This document shows positions 15,436 through 26,154 of a stretch of 33,946 bases of DNA, piece by piece; within the stretch, counting starts at the first letter, position 1, and every line of letters starts with the position of its first letter. Under the pieces are notes generated by a model, which was not told the DNA's origin, did no database searches, and worked only from the letters and a program-made list of their open reading frames with translations. The translations under genes and the position numbers were made by a program. This DNA comes from Ignavibacteria bacterium. GTDB taxonomy: Bacteria > Bacteroidota > Ignavibacteria > UBA10030. The stretch spans positions 1-33,946 of the forward strand of contig VGWB01000014.1 in NCBI GenBank assembly GCA_016873755.1, read 5' to 3'.

Positions 15436-16968
15436 TCACCACGGGCGATTTCGTTTCCAAAGGTCTCGGAGAGACTCCCTGGGCTCCCGGCAGATCCACA
15501 CGCGAAACGGACTATCACCGGGATTCACGCTCTCCAGCGGGATTTCAGCAGCAAGCTCGGCGTATCGGAATACTCTGTCAACCGATCGTCTTCCCCAGCC
15601 TGCGGCAATCACCGTGCCGACTGAATCAGGAGGTGTCCACCAGAGCCAGCACGAGAGATTGGCGGAGACTGCATCCGGAAGTCCATAGGGCTTGCCGAAG
15701 TACTTGATCGCACCGACGTTTCCATAGCCGGCGCCCCAGATGACGGCCTGTTCCTTCTCGCCCACCGGCAGTTGGTTGTAGACCTGAGCGACAGCTTCCA
15801 CCCTTTCCCTCCATCCAAACATCCCGCGGAGGTCTCCCGTCACTTCATAGATATTCTCGAATGCACCGAAGGTGATGCCGTGTGCAAACTTCTCTGTCGA
15901 ATTGACGGAGAGAAGAGGAACAGAGATCGGGACGAATACAAGAGCAAGAAGCGCAGCAAAGGAGATTGCGATCCTTTTTGACCACACTCCACTCCACCGG
16001 CGCCACGTACCCTCGAGGAGAATTGCACCGCCGGCAAGAAGAGCAGGATAGGCCGGCGCCAGATAGTAGATCTTGCTTTTTGTAATGACAAGAAGAAGGA
16101 AAACGCTGAGCCAGATCCATCCGAGCGCCCGGTAGGGTCTTCCTTCGTCGCGGAAGAAGTACCACACCAACCCCGAAATCCAGACGATGGCATTGAGCGG
16201 ATGGAGATAAAGCAATTGCCCCGCTGTGAACTGCAGGAGGGAGATACCGCTCATAACGTTCTTGTTGAGGCTGACCAAGAACGTGACCGTCGGCCATTCA
16301 TTCTGCATCTGCCAGATGACGTTCGGCAGAAAGATCACCAGGGCAACGGCTCCGCCAAGGTACAGCCACAGCGATCGGAAATGCTTGCGGAGAGGAGTCA
16401 GGAGAAGGGCAATCAACAAACCGAACGCGAAGAAAAACATGGAATGCTTGTTCAGCAAGCCCAAGCCGATCACCAGGCCCACCCAGATCCAGAGCTTCGA
16501 ATGCCCCTCCTGAATAATCCGGACAACGAGGTATGAAGCGAGGGCCCAGAACAGAGGCTCGAATGCCGGAATGCACAACATATTCGAGGTACGAAGATAG
16601 ACCGGAGCGATGAGCATCGCGATACAGGCAAGACCCTGAGCGATTTTCCCTCCGCCAAGACGGCGTACCAGGAGGCCGGTGACAAACACTGCTGCACCTC
16701 CGGCGAGGAGTGCGGCGATGCGGAGACCGAACAGCGATTCGCCAAATACGATGGTTGCGGCGCGAGCAACCCACGGCACCAGCGGCGGGTGATCAACGTA
16801 GCCGAGTGCAAAGTGCTCGCCGCATGCGATGAAGTACAGCTCGTCGTGGTGATAGCCGTAGCGGTGGAGAATCGGAAGATGAATAAGTACCTTCAGCAGC
16901 GCCAGAGACGCCACGAGAGTAAGGTCGCCGAACGGTCTGACAAACCTTGGAGGTTCGTTGGCACTCAT
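15436..16968 (-). CDS. GT39-family (ArnT/PMT-like) membrane glycosyltransferase
   Basis: This protein has 510 residues from ATG 16968, with AAGGA nine bases upstream. In-frame starts further up (17007, 17127) have no ribosome site. The N-terminal lumenal segment holds the family's acidic catalytic motif at Asp42-Glu43 (HHDELYF) and a VDHPPLVPW block at about 58-66. About ten hydrophobic helices follow, e.g. LWIWVGLVIGLGLLNKHS and LWLSVFLLLV-type stretches, ending in a soluble C-terminal domain of about 140 residues. Such enzymes transfer sugars from a polyprenyl-phosphate carrier to lipid A or proteins at the periplasmic face. The acceptor cannot be told. Lipid A acyltransferase and heptosyltransferase genes nearby suggest an LPS context. 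Confidence 0.87.
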   Translation of the reverse strand: MSANEPPRFVRPFGDLTLVASLALLKVLIHLPILHRYGYHHDELYFIACGEHFALGYVDHPPLVPWVARAATIVFGESLFGLRIAALLAGGAAVFVTGLLVRRLGGGKIAQGLACIAMLIAPVYLRTSNMLCIPAFEPLFWALASYLVVRIIQEGHSKLWIWVGLVIGLGLLNKHSMFFFAFGLLIALLLTPLRKHFRSLWLYLGGAVALVIFLPNVIWQMQNEWPTVTFLVSLNKNVMSGISLLQFTAGQLLYLHPLNAIVWISGLVWYFFRDEGRPYRALGWIWLSVFLLLVITKSKIYYLAPAYPALLAGGAILLEGTWRRWSGVWSKRIAISFAALLALVFVPISVPLLSVNSTEKFAHGITFGAFENIYEVTGDLRGMFGWRERVEAVAQVYNQLPVGEKEQAVIWGAGYGNVGAIKYFGKPYGLPDAVSANLSCWLWWTPPDSVGTVIAAGWGRRSVDRVFRYAELAAEIPLESVNPGDSPFRVWICREPRESLRDLWKRNRPW

Positions 16969-18362
<1,394 letters not shown>

Positions 18363-18486
18363 TCCTCCTGCTCGAAGGCACTCGCAAAATGAATCCGGGC
18401 TTCACGCTGCTAGGGGCGTCGAGGCAGGCTGATCGGGTCACCTCGGCGACGCAGCTCCGGCCTTCGCACCATCCACCATTTGATTG

Positions 18487-19548
18487 CTATTGGGAAGGAC
18501 TGTTGATACCAGCTTGTTCGAGCACGCGCATCACGGTTTCGAAGACGCGTTCGTAGCCGATGACAATCATGCACTCGAACGTCTTGATGGGGCATTTCTC
18601 CCCGCCGTGGATCGAGCACGGTCTGCACTTCAGGCCGCGCGTTTCAACAACCGCATCGTGTGGTCCAGCGGGGCGGAAGCCGAACTCGGGGACCGTCGCA
18701 CCGAAAATCGCCACTACCGGTGTACCCACGGCGACAGCCATGTGCATGGGGGCGCTGTCGTTGGAAATGAGTACTTTACAGCGGCGGATCAGCTCCGCTG
18801 ATTGCAGTAGCGAAAGCTTGCCGGCTGTCTTATACACCTTCGATGATCCACTTAGCTTCTGAATCTCGTCACAGAGTTTCTCATCCGCCTTCCCGCCGAT
18901 CAGCACAATCTCGAATCCTTCATCGTCCAATCTTACGGCGAGGGATGCAAATCGCTCCTTGGGCCAGCGCTTGGTATTCCATATCGTGCCCGGCGCGATG
19001 CCGACGAGGTTTTCGGGATTTCCAACCTCGAGCTCAATGAGCAGCTTGTTCACTCGCTTTTGGTCATTCGCAGAGGGGTATAGACGGGGGAGTTCGCGCT
19101 GTGCCTTTTCGATGCCGACGCCCCACAGAAGCGAGACATTACGGTCAATTTCGTGGAAGTCTTTCCGATATCGCACTCTCTTGCTGAGCAGGAATCGGCC
19201 GGCGCTCTTGTCGAACCCAATACGGTGGGGAATACGCAGGAGCCACGCGAGGGCCGCACTGCGCAAAGACCGGTGGGGAACGAATGCGACGTCATACCGG
19301 CGGTTTCGGAGACGCCTGGCCATTCTCAGTAATCCGCGAAGACCGCGATCCAGACCGCGCTTGTCGTAAGGGATCGTCTCGCGTATCGCCGGATGGTTGG
19401 CAAAAAGATCTTTGGTTCGGGGTGCAACAACAATGTCGATTTCAGCGTGGGGCGCAAGGCGCTTGACGTGTTGCACCAACGGCAGCGTAAGAATTGCGTC
19501 ACCGATGAAAGCCGTTTGAACGAGTAATATGGTGTCAACGTCCTTCAT
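18487..19548 (-). CDS. waaF: Lipopolysaccharide heptosyltransferase (GT9, WaaF-like)
   Basis: This protein has 353 residues from ATG 19548, with GAAGGGC five bases upstream; a GTG four codons earlier is also in frame. The N-terminal domain begins DTILLVQTAFIGDAILTLPLV, the standard GT9 opening with the acceptor-side Asp. The nucleotide-sugar half has GIAPGTIWNTKRWP, a FEIVLIGG strand and the conserved NDSAPMHMAVAVGTPVVAIFGAT block that binds ADP-heptose. The Cys-containing CRPCSIHGGEKCP segment fits WaaF-type enzymes. It would add L-glycero-D-manno-heptose to the LPS inner core on the cytoplasmic face. Substrate position is inferred from the family. Confidence 0.85.
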   Translation of the reverse strand: MKDVDTILLVQTAFIGDAILTLPLVQHVKRLAPHAEIDIVVAPRTKDLFANHPAIRETIPYDKRGLDRGLRGLLRMARRLRNRRYDVAFVPHRSLRSAALAWLLRIPHRIGFDKSAGRFLLSKRVRYRKDFHEIDRNVSLLWGVGIEKAQRELPRLYPSANDQKRVNKLLIELEVGNPENLVGIAPGTIWNTKRWPKERFASLAVRLDDEGFEIVLIGGKADEKLCDEIQKLSGSSKVYKTAGKLSLLQSAELIRRCKVLISNDSAPMHMAVAVGTPVVAIFGATVPEFGFRPAGPHDAVVETRGLKCRPCSIHGGEKCPIKTFECMIVIGYERVFETVMRVLEQAGINSPSQ

Positions 19549-19596
19549 GCAGCCCTTCACCCTGTTCTCCCGGGGAAACCATCCGGTCGTCAGTCT

Positions 19597-20343
19597 CTAT
19601 CGTTGCTCATCTTGATCGTCGTTCGCCGGAGAGATCCGTATCTCGTCGAATTTTCGCGTGACCATCGTTGAGATATTACGCATTGAACTGACTCCGGATG
19701 CAATCACATCGATTCGTTGTCGCAGCTCGGCGAAGGCGTCTTTGCACTGTTTGTGCATTTCCGGCTTCACGAGCTTCATCAGCCTCAGCTCGTGATGGTG
19801 GAGCTCCTTCACCAATTCCTGCAGACTCCGTTCGAGAAGCTGACCTATGGGGATCACCGTGTCATGAAGTTCCTTCAATGCATCCAATTCCTTTTGTTTC
19901 TCCTTGAGATGATTCGTCTCTAACTCTTGTTGATGGATCTTCTTTCTCAGGAGGAAACGTTCGTGAAGTCCCTTGATTTCGAGTGAGAGCTTATCGATCT
20001 CAAGCTGATCCTTGCGGAAGTAGTCGAAGACCCCGAGTTTCATTGCTTCCACAGCGAGAGATTCGGACCCGACCGCAGTAATCATGATAGCGGGAGTCTG
20101 GATCCCCTGCTTCTGCATCCAGCGCAACACGTCGATTCCCGACAGGCCGGACATCGCGTGATCGAGGAGGATGATGTCAAACGTCTCTTTCTGCATCAAT
20201 TCGATTGCGCTTTCGCCAGAGTCACACGATTCTACCACAAAACCTCCTGCCAGCTTGAGTGCCATTTCAACACTCAAACGAAATGAATCCTCATCGTCGA
20301 CAACAAGAACATGGATATGACGGGGGCTCTCGAACGGTTCCAT
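19597..20343 (-). CDS. Receiver-domain response regulator with coiled-coil C-terminus
   Basis: This protein has 248 residues, with ATG 20343 and AAAGGA seven bases upstream. The receiver (about 9-125) has the acidic residues in VVDDEDS, phospho-acceptor Asp61 in LLDHAMSG, Thr89 in MITAVG and Lys111 in FRKDQ. The proline usually found after the Asp is replaced by Ser in DHAMSG. Residues about 115-190 are a charged coiled coil rich in Glu, Lys and Leu, including LETNHLKEKQKELDALKEL. There is no DNA-binding, GGDEF or kinase domain, so the output is probably protein contact. No cognate kinase gene is adjacent. A small hairpin (TGCGGG/CCCGCA, 20360-20376) lies just upstream of its ribosome site. 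Confidence 0.9.
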   Translation of the reverse strand: MEPFESPRHIHVLVVDDEDSFRLSVEMALKLAGGFVVESCDSGESAIELMQKETFDIILLDHAMSGLSGIDVLRWMQKQGIQTPAIMITAVGSESLAVEAMKLGVFDYFRKDQLEIDKLSLEIKGLHERFLLRKKIHQQELETNHLKEKQKELDALKELHDTVIPIGQLLERSLQELVKELHHHELRLMKLVKPEMHKQCKDAFAELRQRIDVIASGVSSMRNISTMVTRKFDEIRISPANDDQDEQR

Positions 20344-20485
20344 CCATCAGTCCTTTCTGTGCGGGATCAACCCGCAAATCCTGTCGAACTCACAATGAGC
20401 TGCAATTGGAATGCTGTCGAATGAAGCCTTCTTCCTCCCTGCCTCTTCGCCAAAGGCCGGACAACCTTCGTGATCTCTACGTTCT

Positions 20486-21472
20486 TCATTGAGAGACTTT
20501 TATCGTTCCGGTCTTGCTCGCAGGAGGTGTGCGTGCTTTCTCGCCCGACTCAGACGTGGATATCGTTGAGGAGCGATCTTCCCCGGAATCGTCGGCAACG
20601 TGCTTCCATCGTTTGTGCATCCACATCCAGTGGTCCGGGTACTTGCGAATGAACTCCTCCGTAATCTTCACGTGCCGACGAGTGAGCTCAATGACATTTT
20701 CCTCGGAGAACTCTCTCAGGTCGTCCGTCGCGATCTCGAGCACCTGTGCATCATAGTTCCCATCCGGCTGGCGAAGAGAGAATATGGCGACCAGCGGGGC
20801 ACCGATCTTCAGACTGAAGATTGCGGGTCCAAGGTGCGTCGGAACCGGACGACCGAAGAACTCGACGGGGGCGTTTTCGCGCGGCGCGGCCTGGTCCGCT
20901 ACGATACCAATCACATTCCCTTCCCTCAACTGCTTCAGCACCTCCCGCAAGGCCGCCTCTGTGGCAACCACTTTGTTCCCCAAACGGGTCCGCCGCTCGT
21001 TAATCCGACGGTCCACTAAGAGATTGGCCTGAGTCTTCACGATGATATGGACGGGAAGACCGAGACTTGCGACAACGCCCTGCGCAAGCCATTCCCAATT
21101 TCCGAAGTGGGCCGTCAGGAGCAGAGTCCCCTTCCCTTTGGCATGCGATCGTGTAATCACGTCCGGTTTATCGAACCGGACGAGCCCTCGGAGACGCTCG
21201 CTTGTCATTCGGGAGAGCCACATCAGCTCGAAGAATGTGATACCCACATTCCGGAATGCCCCCCTGGCAATCTCTCGGAGCTCCCGTTCCGCCTTCTCCG
21301 GAAACGCCTTCCGTAGGTTGTCCAATGCGACGTTCCTGCGATAACCCCAGGAAAAATATGCCGCAGACCCCATCCGAGCGCCCAGGCTTCGGACGAACCG
21401 CAGAGGAAGGACGTGGACGACCCCTGCGGCCAGCTGAAAAAGACAATACTCGATAACGTGTCCGACCCTCAT
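20486..21472 (-). CDS. LpxL/HtrB-family lipid A acyltransferase
   Basis: This protein has 328 residues from ATG 21472, matching the family's usual start (GHVIEYCLFQLAA); a GTG at 21508 would add 12 residues. Neither start has a clear ribosome site. One N-terminal hydrophobic segment anchors it to the inner membrane. The catalytic HX4E motif is His122...Glu127 in LTAHFGNWEW, followed by a basic ANLLVDRRINERR segment and the IVADQAAP and FFGRPVP blocks. It would add a secondary acyl chain to the lipid A precursor. The last 35 residues are Ser/Thr/Lys-rich and probably disordered, longer than in enterobacterial LpxL. Confidence 0.88.
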   Translation of the reverse strand: MRVGHVIEYCLFQLAAGVVHVLPLRFVRSLGARMGSAAYFSWGYRRNVALDNLRKAFPEKAERELREIARGAFRNVGITFFELMWLSRMTSERLRGLVRFDKPDVITRSHAKGKGTLLLTAHFGNWEWLAQGVVASLGLPVHIIVKTQANLLVDRRINERRTRLGNKVVATEAALREVLKQLREGNVIGIVADQAAPRENAPVEFFGRPVPTHLGPAIFSLKIGAPLVAIFSLRQPDGNYDAQVLEIATDDLREFSEENVIELTRRHVKITEEFIRKYPDHWMWMHKRWKHVADDSGEDRSSTISTSESGEKARTPPASKTGTIKVSQ

Positions 21473-21518
21473 CACTGCTTCATGAGCTCGCAATCTGAAA
21501 TCTATCACCTACGATGAT

Positions 21519-21572
21519 CAATCTCAACTTCCAACGCTCAATCTTCAATTTACAATTTTCAATCTACAATCT
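21519..21572. repeat. Quasi-periodic CAATCT/TTCAAT tract
   Basis: About 54 bases of repeated CAATCT-, TCAATTT- and ACAATT-like units with a period near 7-11 bases lie between the YjbQ stop and the acyltransferase start. On the minus strand it reads as GATTGTAGATTGAA-type units, so it sits in the acyltransferase leader. No open frame or clear hairpin explains it. Confidence 0.65.
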
Positions 21573-21577
21573 AACGC

Positions 21578-21991
21578 CTACTCCCCCATCACTTTCACGA
21601 TTACCCGTTTGCGGCGCTGACCATCAAATTCCGCGTAGTAGATTTGCTGCCACGGGCCGAAATCGAGCTTGCCGTCTGTGACGGGAACGACGACTTCGTG
21701 ATGCATGAGGAGACTTTTCAGGTGCGAGTCCCCATTGGTCTCGCCCGTCCGGTGATGCCGGTAGTTCAGATTGAAGGGCGCCAGCTTCTCCAGCCACTCA
21801 TCGATGTCCTGGATGAGACCCGATTCCGCGTCGTTGACGTAGACGGAAGCCGTGATATGCATCGCAGAAACGAGAATCATCCCCTCTTGGATACCGCTAC
21901 GCTGCAAAATCTGTTCGACGTCCGGCGTGATGTTGACGTATTCGCGATGCTTCTTGGTATTGAACCAGAGATACTCTGTAAGGAATTTCAT
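21578..21991 (-). CDS. yjbQ: YjbQ family (UPF0047) protein
   Basis: This protein has 137 residues, matching the family length. The conserved core is complete: [14 protein letters not shown] at 41-54, [11 protein letters not shown] to about 80, then [19 protein letters not shown] and [14 protein letters not shown]. The clustered His and acidic residues are the family's metal and ligand site. Members have been described as secondary thiamine-phosphate synthases in complementation tests, but true function is unsettled. Its ATG overlaps the TGA of the GH13 gene as ATGA, so translation is coupled to the maltodextrin operon. No thiamine gene is visible, so the operon position may reflect another reaction on a phosphorylated sugar or metabolite, which is speculation. 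Confidence 0.93.
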   Translation of the reverse strand: MKFLTEYLWFNTKKHREYVNITPDVEQILQRSGIQEGMILVSAMHITASVYVNDAESGLIQDIDEWLEKLAPFNLNYRHHRTGETNGDSHLKSLLMHHEVVVPVTDGKLDFGPWQQIYYAEFDGQRRKRVIVKVMGE

Positions 21992-23820
21992 TGCCTTGCT
22001 GCTCCGGAAGTTGGTAGAAGGATCTTGTAGCCGAGAGGATCAACTGAAAGACGAAGCGTTCGTTGACCTGCCAAAAAGCTCATTCCAGAGAAGTACTCGA
22101 TCAACTCACCTGTCACGTCCGGCGGCAGGCTCATTTCCACGGTCTGCGGAGTCTGATCAAAATTGATGATAACGACGACGACATCGCCACCGTACTGCCG
22201 GGCGAAAGAGAACACTTTAGCGCTACCACTGTTCTTCAGCGTCAGGTATTCCCCTCTGCGCAGAGCCGCATGGTCTCTCCGAAGAGCACCCAGCTTCTGA
22301 TAGAGGTCGCGGAAGTCGTGGTTTCCGCGCCAATCGATCCCCACTTTCTCGAACAAATCGAGCTTCTTGTCGTTCCCGGCCTCCTCGCCGTTGTACACCA
22401 ACGGCACACCAGGAAACGTGAAAATCAGCACAGCTGCGGCTTTTGCTCCCTGTCGGCCGTATTTCAGCACGGCAGGCGCATCATAGGCGTTCTTGTCGTG
22501 GTTTGTGTTAAACCGGAGCCGGAGCGACCCCTTCGGGAACCTGTACGATTCCGCCTGCAGGATTTCATCGAATACTGCGACGGGAGTTGTGCCATTGATG
22601 GTCGGTCCGAGCATGTCGTAGACGCTCCAGGAGTACGTCATATCGAACGCTTCGAGGTGATGCTCGGGCAGCGTTCCCTCCGAAATCATCAAGATTGGCT
22701 TGATTTTGTCCAGCTCCTTGCGCGCACGCTCCCAGAAGTCTGTCGGCACCAATTCTGCAACATCACATCGGAATCCGTCGATGCCGATATCACGGACCCA
22801 GTACTTCATCATTTCGATCATGTATTTGCGGAGCTCGTGATGGTTGTAGTTCAGATCGGCCACATCCGTCCAGTCCGCATTTGGTGAAACCAGAGCACCC
22901 TCCGCGTTCGTGGTGAACCACTCAGGGTGCTCCATCACCAGCTTGCAGTCCCACGCGGTATGGTTGGCGACGAGGTCGATGATGATTCTCATTCCCTGGT
23001 CGTGGGCCGCCTTCACAAGAGATTTGAAGTCCTCCAGCGTCCCGAATTCCGGATTCACTTCATAATAGTCTTGCACCGCGTACGGGCTTCCCAAGGTGCC
23101 CTTGCGGTTGAGCTCCCCCACCGGGTGGATGGGCATTAGCCAGATGATGCTGACACCGAGTTCTTTCAGTTCACCCAGCCGGTGCTCGAGAGCCTTAAAC
23201 GTCCCCTCCTGTGAGAATGAGCGGAGATAGACCTCATAAACTACCCCATCGCGGACCCAGTCCGCAGTCGGTCGCGCATCGAGCTCAGCATATTTCGATT
23301 TCAGAAGTTCCTGGACGCGCTCGATCGGAGTAACCGCGACGGTTTTGTAGATTCCGCCCGGGCCGCCGTGATCGTTGACACGCACAACGAGTTCGTTTTC
23401 GCCGCTCTTGGCGACCGTATTATTGATGTCGAAATAGAAGGGCTCGCTGTAGCCGAAATGCACACCAAGTTTTTTCCCGTTGAGCCACACTTCTGCATCG
23501 TCGTCAATCCCACCGAAGAAAAGTGCAACCCGCTGAGTGGTATCTGTGAACGTGAAGGACTTAGCGAACCAGCCGGCTCCGTCGTACGCCTCGAGCCCAT
23601 AGGTGTCCCAGCTCGCCGGAACGTGCACGCTTGACCACCCCGAGCGATCATAACCTTCCGCGAACCATCCCTCCGACAAGCCGACGCCGAGGGAATCTGT
23701 CTTGAAGAGCCATTGTCCTTCAAGCGAGACAGAGGGTTCTTCTTTTAGCGAGCAGGCAGAGGCGAACAATAACGAAACCAGAAGCACGCGGCAAAGAGAC
23801 TCTGCTGTCAGGGAGTTCAT
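21988..23820 (-). CDS. Lipoprotein alpha-amylase (GH13) with N-terminal GH2-like sugar-binding domain
   Basis: This protein has 610 residues from ATG 23820. A lipoprotein signal places the modified Cys at 23 (FASAC). Residues about 30-165 are a jelly-roll domain of the type found in GH2 enzymes ([36 protein letters not shown]). The GH13 barrel spans about 190-530, with region I IIDLVANH and catalytic Asp353 (GFRCDVAE), Glu381 (ISEGTLP) and Asp442 (NTNHDKN). A C-terminal beta domain (about 530-600) ends the protein. It should hydrolyse maltodextrins in the periplasm or on a membrane surface, close to the transporter encoded upstream. Whether it prefers linear, cyclic or branched substrates cannot be told. 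Confidence 0.92.
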   Translation of the reverse strand: MNSLTAESLCRVLLVSLLFASACSLKEEPSVSLEGQWLFKTDSLGVGLSEGWFAEGYDRSGWSSVHVPASWDTYGLEAYDGAGWFAKSFTFTDTTQRVALFFGGIDDDAEVWLNGKKLGVHFGYSEPFYFDINNTVAKSGENELVVRVNDHGGPGGIYKTVAVTPIERVQELLKSKYAELDARPTADWVRDGVVYEVYLRSFSQEGTFKALEHRLGELKELGVSIIWLMPIHPVGELNRKGTLGSPYAVQDYYEVNPEFGTLEDFKSLVKAAHDQGMRIIIDLVANHTAWDCKLVMEHPEWFTTNAEGALVSPNADWTDVADLNYNHHELRKYMIEMMKYWVRDIGIDGFRCDVAELVPTDFWERARKELDKIKPILMISEGTLPEHHLEAFDMTYSWSVYDMLGPTINGTTPVAVFDEILQAESYRFPKGSLRLRFNTNHDKNAYDAPAVLKYGRQGAKAAAVLIFTFPGVPLVYNGEEAGNDKKLDLFEKVGIDWRGNHDFRDLYQKLGALRRDHAALRRGEYLTLKNSGSAKVFSFARQYGGDVVVVIINFDQTPQTVEMSLPPDVTGELIEYFSGMSFLAGQRTLRLSVDPLGYKILLPTSGAARQ

Positions 23821-23887
23821 CGGACATCACCTGCAGTTGATGACGTGTCACATCGGGAAAACTTTTGGTTTTTGTCCGATTTCACGT

Positions 23888-24733
23888 TCAGCCTTTCACA
23901 CTACCCAGAGTGAGGCCGGAAACGAGGTAGCGGCTCAGCATCAAAAAGAGCACAACGACGGGAATCATCACGACAATGGACGCCGCGCCGTAAAGTCCCC
24001 ACTCCGTGCTCATGCTTGATTCAAAGGACTTGAGTCCCACAGGGAGCGTCCAGAGAGTGGTATCTTGCAGGATCTGTGCCGCTACAAGATACTCCGACCA
24101 CGCCGTCATGAATGAAAAGAGCGCCGTGATCACAAGGGCCGGTGCTGCAAGCGGGAGAATGATCTTGTAGAACGCCTTGAACTGTGTACATCCGTCGATA
24201 CGAGCAGCCTCTTCAAGGCTTACCGGAATCGTGTCGTAGTATCCTTTCATCGTCCAGATACAGAACGGAAGGGCCGTTGCGCTGTAGACGATGACGATAC
24301 CCAAATACGTGTTGATCAAACCCAGCTTGATCAGCATGATGTACATCGGCAGGAGGAGCATTGTGGCCGGAAACATTTGCGTGGTGAGCAGACTGAGCAA
24401 ACCGATCCTTCTGCCGAAGAAACGAAATCGCGAGAAGCCGTAGCCGGCCATGGAGGCGAAGATCACCCCGGTGACCGTTACTGCCGCGGACACGAGCGAG
24501 CTATTTCCCATCCATCGGAGAAAATCACGCTCGGTGAACAGCCGGATGTAGTTGGACGCGGCGGCTTGAGCGGGAATGAACTCCAGCGACGTCGACAAGA
24601 GCTGATCACCGGGGCGAAGCGAGATATTGACGACCTGCCAGATCGGGAAGACCGCAATGAGCGCGAACACGATAAGGACCGCGTGCGTCGCCGTGCGCTG
24701 AATGAGTCTTGCTCGTGTAGAGTGGATCGCCAC
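23888..24733 (-). CDS. malG: ABC sugar transporter permease, MalG-type
   Basis: This protein has 281 residues with six predicted helices, the usual MalG size. The first helix is at about 15-36 (AVLIVFALIAVFPIWQV), followed by the periplasmic loop NISLRPGDQLL. The EAA motif that contacts the ATPase is at about 174-193 (EEAARIDGCTQFKAFYKIILP). The C-terminal part shows TLPVGLKSFESSMSTEWGLYGAAS, the block conserved in maltose and multiple-sugar systems. It lies 72 bases downstream of malF on the same strand. The transported sugar is inferred from neighbouring amylases. Confidence 0.93.
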   Translation of the reverse strand: MAIHSTRARLIQRTATHAVLIVFALIAVFPIWQVVNISLRPGDQLLSTSLEFIPAQAAASNYIRLFTERDFLRWMGNSSLVSAAVTVTGVIFASMAGYGFSRFRFFGRRIGLLSLLTTQMFPATMLLLPMYIMLIKLGLINTYLGIVIVYSATALPFCIWTMKGYYDTIPVSLEEAARIDGCTQFKAFYKIILPLAAPALVITALFSFMTAWSEYLVAAQILQDTTLWTLPVGLKSFESSMSTEWGLYGAASIVVMIPVVVLFLMLSRYLVSGLTLGSVKG

Positions 24734-24805
24734 GATTCCTGGAGATTGCTCTTTTCTATAAGGTTCCTTACAAAAAGCGGACGTTAGCGACAGTCGGCCG
24801 CCCGG

Positions 24806-25693
24806 TCAGTATGCCGCCTCCGTGGCCCTTGATTGTCTCACGAAGACCATGCTCAGCACAAGGAGAAGAAAGAAAATGACAAGCGACAGTGCCGCTGCAT
24901 AGCTGAAGCTGTAGAAGTTGAACGCGGCCTTATACACGAACGAAACAAGAATGTGCGTGTTGTCCGAAGGCTCTCCCCCGTTGCTGACGAGCCAGACGAT
25001 GTTCACATTGTTGAACGTCCAAATCGTGCCAAGCGTGACCGCGGGGATCATCACGGGACGGATCAGGGGGAGCGTTATCGTCCGCAGTTTGTGCCACCAC
25101 GATGCGCCGTCGATATCCGCTGCTTCGTAAAGCTCTTGCGGTATGCTCTGGAGTACACCGAGAGCGACGACCATCATGAACGGGAACCCCAACCACACGT
25201 TTGTCAGGATGCATGCAAGGAAAGCTTCCAGTGGACTCCTGAGCCATTCAACCGCTGGAAGACCGAGGTATTTGGTGATGATCAGGTTTATCGATCCGTA
25301 CTCATAGTTGAACATCCCTCGCCACGTCAGGGCCACAATGTATTGCGGTATAGCCCAGGGAAGAATCAGCAGTGCGCGATACATCGATCGGCCCCTGATC
25401 GCCTGGTTCAGAAGCAAGGCCAGGAAAACGCCAATCACGACGTGAAAGAAGACATTTGCGAGGGTCCACACAACCGTTTTCCCGAAGACCGCATAGAAGT
25501 CGGGCTGTGTCGGTTCTGCAAAGATCTTCACAAACTGCCGCAGCCCGATGATCTGCCAATCCTGGATCTTGTTGAGATTCATGTTCGCGAACGCGAGCAC
25601 CACGTTGTACGCGAACGGGTAGAAGACCACCGCCGCCAGCAAAACGAACGATGGAACCACAAGAAAGCCTATGAAGAGCCTTGTGCGATTCAA
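24806..25693 (-). CDS. malF: ABC sugar transporter permease, MalF-type
   Basis: This protein has about 295 residues from TTG 25693, which overlaps the preceding TGA as TTGA. A GTG at 25738 is in frame and adds 15 residues encoded by low-complexity sequence of the upstream gene; neither start has a ribosome site. Six helices are visible, the first at about 8-30 (FIGFLVVPSFVLLAAVVFYP). The EAA motif lies at about 190-208 (ELYEAADIDGASWWHKL). The C-terminal NNVNIVWLVSNGGEPSDNT segment is typical of maltodextrin permeases. Its original translation start was probably altered by the inserted four-helix-bundle gene. Confidence 0.88.
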   Translation of the reverse strand: MNRTRLFIGFLVVPSFVLLAAVVFYPFAYNVVLAFANMNLNKIQDWQIIGLRQFVKIFAEPTQPDFYAVFGKTVVWTLANVFFHVVIGVFLALLLNQAIRGRSMYRALLILPWAIPQYIVALTWRGMFNYEYGSINLIITKYLGLPAVEWLRSPLEAFLACILTNVWLGFPFMMVVALGVLQSIPQELYEAADIDGASWWHKLRTITLPLIRPVMIPAVTLGTIWTFNNVNIVWLVSNGGEPSDNTHILVSFVYKAAFNFYSFSYAAALSLVIFFLLLVLSMVFVRQSRATEAAY

Positions 25694-26154
25694 TGTTGTA
25701 TGTTGTAGGTAGTGATGCTGTACGTTCTCCGGGCGCACTCGAGGAGGGCTGACCGCGGTTCGGAGACAACTATGACTGGTTTCGCTGTGCCCGCACCCGC
25801 CGCAGATACCCTGATCAGTCCATAGGTGATGCGCGCGACAACTGAAGCAAGCTCGTAAGCCTCTTGAAAATCCCTGTCGGTTATGTACTGCTGGTCGTGC
25901 GCAACGTAGAGCTGGCTCTTCACCTCCGACGTTGAGCGCCGGGCGTATACCAGAAACCTGATGAACTCCGCCTTCGATTCTGAGTCAAACCCCTCTGCGA
26001 TATTCGAGGTTACCGAAATCGCAGCTCTTCTGACTTGATCCCTGAGCGAGAAATCCCTGGAGAATTTCTGACGATTCGACATTCCGTAAATGCGGTTAAC
26101 GAGCTTTCGACCTTCCTTCCACGCATCCAAATCCTCAAAGCACATGATTTTCAT
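25690..26154 (-). CDS. Four-helix-bundle protein (23S rRNA intervening-sequence type)
   Basis: This protein has 154 residues from ATG 26154, with a perfect GGAGGAGG upstream. The first 120 residues match the family: FEDLDAWKEGRKLVNRIYG, SLRDQVRRAAISVTSNIAEGF, EFIRFLVYARRSTSEVKSQLY. The last 30 or so, including TTYNIQH, read through flanking low-complexity DNA and are probably not functional. These proteins occur inside 23S rRNA intervening sequences and as small dispersed cassettes; their role is unclear. The gene sits between the binding protein and MalF genes of a transporter operon, where it does not belong functionally, and its end overlaps the malF start. It is best read as a recent insertion. 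Confidence 0.9.
   Translation of the reverse strand: MKIMCFEDLDAWKEGRKLVNRIYGMSNRQKFSRDFSLRDQVRRAAISVTSNIAEGFDSESKAEFIRFLVYARRSTSEVKSQLYVAHDQQYITDRDFQEAYELASVVARITYGLIRVSAAGAGTAKPVIVVSEPRSALLECARRTYSITTYNIQH

Noticed and set aside
20360-20376. TGCGGG/CCCGCA hairpin upstream of the receiver gene
   Set aside because: A short stem without a T tract; too weak to call a terminator or riboswitch.
23820-23879. Inverted TCGGACA/TGTCCGA pair between the malG and GH13 genes
   Set aside because: Only seven bases per arm with a loop of over 40 bases, which could arise by chance.
24833-25708. Plus-strand frame of about 290 codons opposite malF
   Set aside because: It is charged low-information sequence with no ribosome site, exactly antisense to a well-supported permease.
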